Source: Verrucomicrobiota bacterium (lineage in GTDB: Bacteria > Verrucomicrobiota > Verrucomicrobiia > Opitutales > Opitutaceae). From it: a stretch of DNA of 64,000 nucleotides. The notes beneath the pieces are model-generated. The model ran no database searches and was not told where the DNA came from. It was given only the letters and a program-made list of their open reading frames with translations. Location of the stretch: NCBI GenBank assembly GCA_023432225.1, contig JAEYUW010000033.1, forward strand, positions 186,001 to 250,000, read 5' to 3'. Positions 60,235-64,000 of this stretch are shown piece after piece; positions within the stretch are counted from its first letter, which is position 1, and the number at the start of each line of letters is the position of its first letter. A program made the position numbers and the translations under genes.

Positions 60235-60765
60235 TCATCGCGCACCTCCCCGCGCGAAGAACGCCGCGCACTGGCGGATGCCGGCAGCCATCTGTTTTTC
60301 CACGGTGCTCTCGGACACGCCGAGTTTTTCCGCGATCTGTTTTTGCGTGAGGCCGTAGGCCGTGCGCAGCGTGAAAATCTGCCGCACGCGCTCGGGGAGC
60401 GACTGGATGGCCTTGGTCAAGAGTTCGAGTTCCTGCTGTTTGGTGACGGAGGCGACGACATCCGCCGCATCCGTTAAGACGGTCGGATCGGTGTCATCCG
60501 TAATCGGCTCGAAGGCTACCACGCGTTGCCGACGCACGGCATCGAGCGCGAGGTTGCGCGCGGTCGTGAACAGCAGCGCGCGCGCCGAGTGGATCGGACT
60601 CACTTCCCGCGCCGAGACCATCCGCGCAAGGCTCTCCTGCACGATGTCGTCAACATCGGGCAGCGTCGGGAAACGCGCCAGCAGCCACGCCCGTAACGCC
60701 GGACGGTGCGGCTGCACCTCCGTGGCGAACCAGCGGGTCACCTCGGGACTGGCATCGGGCGGCAT
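60235..60765 (-). CDS. ECF sigma factor (FecI-like), cassette 3
   Basis: 176 residues from ATG 60765. Region 2 (VDDIVQESLARMVSAREVSP, FTTARNLALDAVRRQRVV) and region 4 (LPERVRQIFTLRTAYGLTQK, KLGVSESTVEKQMAAGIRQC). The start MPPDASPEVTRWF matches the other cassette sigmas. An ATG at 60813 would add 16 residues that are not conserved. No promoter element of the CGTCT type was found directly upstream. Confidence 0.93.
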   Translation of the reverse strand: MPPDASPEVTRWFATEVQPHRPALRAWLLARFPTLPDVDDIVQESLARMVSAREVSPIHSARALLFTTARNLALDAVRRQRVVAFEPITDDTDPTVLTDAADVVASVTKQQELELLTKAIQSLPERVRQIFTLRTAYGLTQKQIAEKLGVSESTVEKQMAAGIRQCAAFFARGGAR

Positions 60766-60897
60766 GGGAACGCCCGCGACTATCGGCCGAACGCTGCGGA
60801 AATCCAGCCACATGACCGCGCAAAAGCGGTGCGGAAAAATTTCGTTACGGCAACCGCCGACTCGCTCGTCTTTGGAGCGACCGGCGTGTCCGGCTGA

Positions 60898-60919
60898 GCA
60901 GGCGGGACGCCTGCGCTAC
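60898..60919 (-). repeat. Family C single unit
   Basis: On the minus strand GTAGCGCAGGCGTCCCGCCT plus GC, one copy, between the sigma-3 gene and the uxaA terminator. Confidence 0.85.
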
Positions 60920-60922
60920 TTT

Positions 60923-60963
60923 GGAAAAGAATCCCGCCGGCCGGATTGCTCCGACCGGCGGGG
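60923..60963 (-). terminator. Intrinsic terminator of uxaA
   Basis: On the minus strand CCCGCCGGTCGG and CCGGCCGGCGGG form a long stem with a 6-nt loop and one mismatch, followed by ATTCTTTT, about 50 bp after the uxaA stop. It separates the uxa operon from cassette 3. Confidence 0.85.
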
Positions 60964-61012
60964 GAAGCCGATGGCTCTTGTCCGCCTCCACGCTGGCGGT
61001 GGGCGAGCTCGG

Positions 61013-62503
61013 CTAAAGGGTCACGCCGTCCTTGAAGATCGCGATCTCGCGGAAACCGTTCACTTCGTTCCGCGCGAGTTGCCCGCTCGCCGTGGCGAGC
61101 ACGAGATCGAGCAGCTCATCCGCGGCGGCGTCCATCGGCAGGCCGTTGATGATGCGGCCGGCGTCGAAATCGATCCAGCCGGCCTTGCGCGTCGCGAGGT
61201 CGGAGTTCGACGCGATCTTCAGCGTCGGCACCGGGCCGCCGAGCGGCGTGCCGCGACCGGTCGTGAAAAGCGCGAGGTGCGCACCCGACGCGGCGAGCGC
61301 GGTGAGCGAAACGATGTCGTTGCCCGGACCGGTGAGAAAATTCAGACCCGGCTTCGCGAGGCGGCCGGCATACGGCAGCACGGCGACGACTTCGGACGTG
61401 CCGCCCTTCTGCAGGCAGCCGAGCGATTTCTCCTCGAGCGTCGTGATGCCGCCGTCCTTGTTGCCCGGCGACGGGTTCTCGTAGACGACCTGGTTGTAGC
61501 GCTGGAAGTATTCCTTGAAGCCGTTGATCATGCTGACGCAGTCGTCGAACACCGCGCGGCTCGTGCAACGATTGAGGAACAGCGCCTCGGCGCCGAACAT
61601 CTCGGGCACCTCGGTCAGCACGGTCGTGCCACCGGCGGCGACGAGGCGATCAGAGAACGCGCCAACGACCGGATTCGCCGTGAGGCCGGAGAAACCGTCG
61701 GAGCCGCCGCACTTGAGGCCGACGCGCAGGCGCGCGAGCGGCTGCGGCGTGCGCTTGGCCTGTGCGGCGTAGGCGGCAAGTTCGCCGAGGAGCTTCGCGC
61801 CTTCAGCCATTTCGTCCGGCGACTCCTGCACGGAGAGGAAGCGATAGCGGCCGCTCTCCGCATCGGGCAGCAGCTTGCGGAAGCTCGGCATCGTGTTGTT
61901 CTCGCAACCGAGACCGATAACGAGCACCGCGCCCGCGTTCGGGTGCGTGGCGAGACCGGCGAGGATTTGCTGCGTCGACACGTGGTCGGTGCCGAGTTGC
62001 GAGCAACCGTGCGGGTGCGAAAACGCGTGCACGCCGTCGATGCCGGCGGGCAGGCCCGCAGCGCGGAGATTGCGCGCGAGCGCCTGCGCGACCTCGTTGA
62101 CGCAGCCGACGGTCGGGATGATCCAGAGCTCATTACGGATACCGACATCACCGTTCGGACGCGCGTAGCCGAGGAACGTGCGGCCCTCCACACGCGGGAG
62201 CGACGCGGGCGCTTGCGGCGCGTAAGTGTAGTCGAGCACGCCATCGAGATTCGTGCGGACGTTATGCGTGTGCACCCAGCCGCCGGCCGGCACGTCCTGG
62301 GTGGCGGAGCCGATGGGCTGGCCAAACTTGAGCACGTGGGCACCGGCGCGCAGCGCGACGCGAGCGAACTTGTGACCGCACGGGATGTCGACCGCGAGCG
62401 TGACCGGTTGACCGCCGGCGTCGACCGTCGTGCCCGCCGCGAGGCGGCGGAGCGCGATGGCGACATTATCGGCCGGATGAATGAGGAGCACGCCGGAGTT
62501 CAT
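61013..62503 (-). CDS. uxaA: Altronate dehydratase
   Basis: 496 residues, normal length. Dehydrates D-altronate to 2-keto-3-deoxygluconate in galacturonate breakdown. N-terminal SAF-like domain (VDIPCGHKFARVAL) and the large UxaA domain with YARPNGDVGIRNELWIIPTV, GCSQLGTDH, LGCENNT, LKCGGSDGFSG and NPSPGNKDGGITTLEEKSLG, holding the conserved cysteines and histidines of the iron site. The start is 7 nt after the uxaB stop, forming a uxaB-uxaA operon. ATG 62503. Confidence 0.96.
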   Translation of the reverse strand: MNSGVLLIHPADNVAIALRRLAAGTTVDAGGQPVTLAVDIPCGHKFARVALRAGAHVLKFGQPIGSATQDVPAGGWVHTHNVRTNLDGVLDYTYAPQAPASLPRVEGRTFLGYARPNGDVGIRNELWIIPTVGCVNEVAQALARNLRAAGLPAGIDGVHAFSHPHGCSQLGTDHVSTQQILAGLATHPNAGAVLVIGLGCENNTMPSFRKLLPDAESGRYRFLSVQESPDEMAEGAKLLGELAAYAAQAKRTPQPLARLRVGLKCGGSDGFSGLTANPVVGAFSDRLVAAGGTTVLTEVPEMFGAEALFLNRCTSRAVFDDCVSMINGFKEYFQRYNQVVYENPSPGNKDGGITTLEEKSLGCLQKGGTSEVVAVLPYAGRLAKPGLNFLTGPGNDIVSLTALAASGAHLALFTTGRGTPLGGPVPTLKIASNSDLATRKAGWIDFDAGRIINGLPMDAAADELLDLVLATASGQLARNEVNGFREIAIFKDGVTL

Positions 62504-62510
62504 GGACGGA

Positions 62511-64000
62511 TCAAGCGGAGCGCGGAGTATCGATCACGAGTTTCTTGAGCGTCTCGCGCATGCCGAGAGCCGCGATGCGTTCGAGCGCGATCGAGACCGT
62601 GAACGTCAGGCCCGGGATCTCGTTCAGGTCGCGGCCCCAGAACTGCGTTTGCGCGAGCGCGTTCTTGGTGAATTGGAACCGGTCGCCAGTCTCCTCGACG
62701 AGCGCCCACTCGCGCACGAAGAAGTCGAGCACGCCCTCGTCGTCGCGGATCGGGTATTTTTCGTCGCCGCGGCGGCCGAAGACCTGGCCGTTGGGCTCGC
62801 GGTGGCCGCGGTAGAACCACAGCAGCGCCGCGAGCGAGAACGACAGCAGCGGCGTCACGGTGCGGTTCGCGGCCACGGCATCGAGCAGCGAGGGCAATAC
62901 GCGGACTTTCCACTTCGAAACCGAGTTGAGCGAAATCGAGAGCAGTTCGTGGCGCACAAACGGATTCCGGAAGCGCTCCAGCACGGCCTCGGCGTAGGCG
63001 CGGCGCTCCTCGGCGGGTTGCGTCAGGTAAGGCACGATCTCGTCAAACACGAGGCGGTAGACGAAGGCTGCGGTGAGCTCGTCGTCCATCATCTCCTTCA
63101 CCGTCGTCGCGCCGGCGGCGTAGGCGGCGAGCACGGAGCCGGTGTGCGCGCCGTTCAACACGCGGACCTTGCGGCTGCGGTAAGGCGTGAGGTCGTCGGT
63201 CCACACGACGTTGAGTCCGGCGCGCGCGAACGGCAGCTCGGCCTCCAACTCGCGCGGTCCTTCGATCACCCAGAGGTGGAAATGCTCAGAGGCGACGACG
63301 AGGTTGTCCTGATAGCCGACCTTCTTGGCGATCTCGGCCGCTTCCGCCTTCGGATAGCCGGGCACGATGCGATCGACGAGCGTGTTGAGGAAGACGTTCG
63401 CCTCGCTCACCCACTTCGCGAATTCCGCCGGCAAGCCCCACGCCTGCACGTGTCGCAGAACGCACTCGCGCAGGTTCGTGCCGTTTTTCTCGATGAGTTC
63501 ACAGGGCACGAAAACCAGGCCGCGCTCCGGGTGCCCGCGCACGGCCTTGAAGCGCGCGTAGAGCAGCGAGGCAACCTTCGCGGGGAAGGACTCCGGGCAC
63601 ACGGCCGGATTGAACGATTCCGCGGAATACGCGATGCCGGCCTCGGTGGTGTTCGAGAGCACGAAGCGCAGGTCGGCGCTCTCGAAGGTGGCGACGAGTT
63701 CCTTCCAACTCGCGTAAGGATCGAGCGCGCGGCGCACAGCGGTGACGACGCGGGGCGACTCGACGACCTTGCCGTTTTCCGTGCCGCGCACGAGCACGGT
63801 ATAGAGACCGTCCTGCGCGTTCAGCTGCGCCGCCAGGCCCTGGCGAATCGGCTGCACCACGAGCACCTGGCTCTGGAGCAGGCCGCGGCTGTTGAGCTCG
63901 TCGATCATCCAGTCAGCGAAAGCGCGGAGGAAATTGCCCTCGCCGAACTGCACGATGCGTTCGGGAAAGGTCGCCAGCGGGCCACAGGCCACGCCGGCCG
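62511..64000 (-). CDS. uxaB: Tagaturonate reductase, 5' end outside window
   Basis: At least 494 residues are visible. Mannitol-dehydrogenase-like NAD-dependent oxidoreductase reducing D-tagaturonate to D-altronate, the step before UxaA. Seen: N-terminal ERIVQFGEGNFLRAFADWMI, TTEAGIAY, CELIEKNGTNL, and the catalytic LNGAHTGSVLAAYAAG, typical of UxaB rather than mannitol dehydrogenase. The frame is still open at the window edge; a GTG at 63992 is possible, but homologues usually have several more residues before PERI, so the gene is treated as 5'-partial. Confidence 0.94.
   Translation of the reverse strand, partial: AGVACGPLATFPERIVQFGEGNFLRAFADWMIDELNSRGLLQSQVLVVQPIRQGLAAQLNAQDGLYTVLVRGTENGKVVESPRVVTAVRRALDPYASWKELVATFESADLRFVLSNTTEAGIAYSAESFNPAVCPESFPAKVASLLYARFKAVRGHPERGLVFVPCELIEKNGTNLRECVLRHVQAWGLPAEFAKWVSEANVFLNTLVDRIVPGYPKAEAAEIAKKVGYQDNLVVASEHFHLWVIEGPRELEAELPFARAGLNVVWTDDLTPYRSRKVRVLNGAHTGSVLAAYAAGATTVKEMMDDELTAAFVYRLVFDEIVPYLTQPAEERRAYAEAVLERFRNPFVRHELLSISLNSVSKWKVRVLPSLLDAVAANRTVTPLLSFSLAALLWFYRGHREPNGQVFGRRGDEKYPIRDDEGVLDFFVREWALVEETGDRFQFTKNALAQTQFWGRDLNEIPGLTFTVSIALERIAALGMRETLKKLVIDTPRSA

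Overview
The window is GC-rich (about 65-70 percent by eye) bacterial chromosome. Gene content and style point to Verrucomicrobiota, most likely the family Opitutaceae: ECF sigma/FecR/TonB-receptor cassettes without SusD, a GreA with a very long N-terminal extension as in other PVC bacteria, an ECF-type sigma factor fused to a membrane-anchored exported domain, DUF2721/DUF1304 proteins, and intergenic spaces full of GTAG-headed palindromic repeats. The assignment is inference from gene families; there is no rRNA, tRNA, phage, insertion sequence or CRISPR array in the window.

Layout. 1-7.9 kb: end of a threonine aldolase, FKBP isomerase, a LOG-domain protein, a membrane-fused sigma factor with a paralogous membrane partner, purD and an exported hypothetical protein. 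8-15.4 kb: a low-molecular-weight phosphatase next to glyA, a CHASE/PAS hybrid histidine kinase, an MFS transporter overlapping a two-motif aspartyl-protease/PDZ lipoprotein gene. 15.4-25.9 kb: rsmB divergent from long greA, an OPT-family transporter, an M13 peptidase, panE-like and panC. 26-29.7 kb: dapD, an M20 deacylase (possible dapE), a thioredoxin-like protein and a small hypothetical gene. 29.8-33.6 kb: a Mla/Pqi-like lipid-transport operon (STAS-permease, ATPase, MCE protein, auxiliary lipoprotein). 33.7-41.5 kb: small housekeeping and hypothetical genes and recD2, which carries repeat-derived in-frame insertions.

41.8-60.8 kb is the most distinctive part: three consecutive minus-strand cassettes, each ECF sigma - FecR anti-sigma - STN/TonB receptor - TlpA-like thioredoxin. 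Receptors 1 and 2 are close relatives; receptor 3 is more distant. The three TlpA-like proteins share an unusual N-terminal helical region with a DPRRW motif. Shared promoter-like motifs (CGTCTnGG with an upstream box 15 nt away) precede sigma 2, receptors 2 and 3 and an orphan LuxR-type regulator, which suggests cell-surface signalling with autoregulation. 61-64 kb: uxaA and uxaB for galacturonate catabolism, transcribed toward the cassettes but separated from them by a terminator.

A second theme is repeats. At least seven sequence families of short palindromes, most beginning GTAG or GGAG like REP elements, sit singly or as inverted pairs between genes, inside an operon and inside coding sequence. 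No RAYT-type transposase is present in the window, so mobilisation would have to act in trans.
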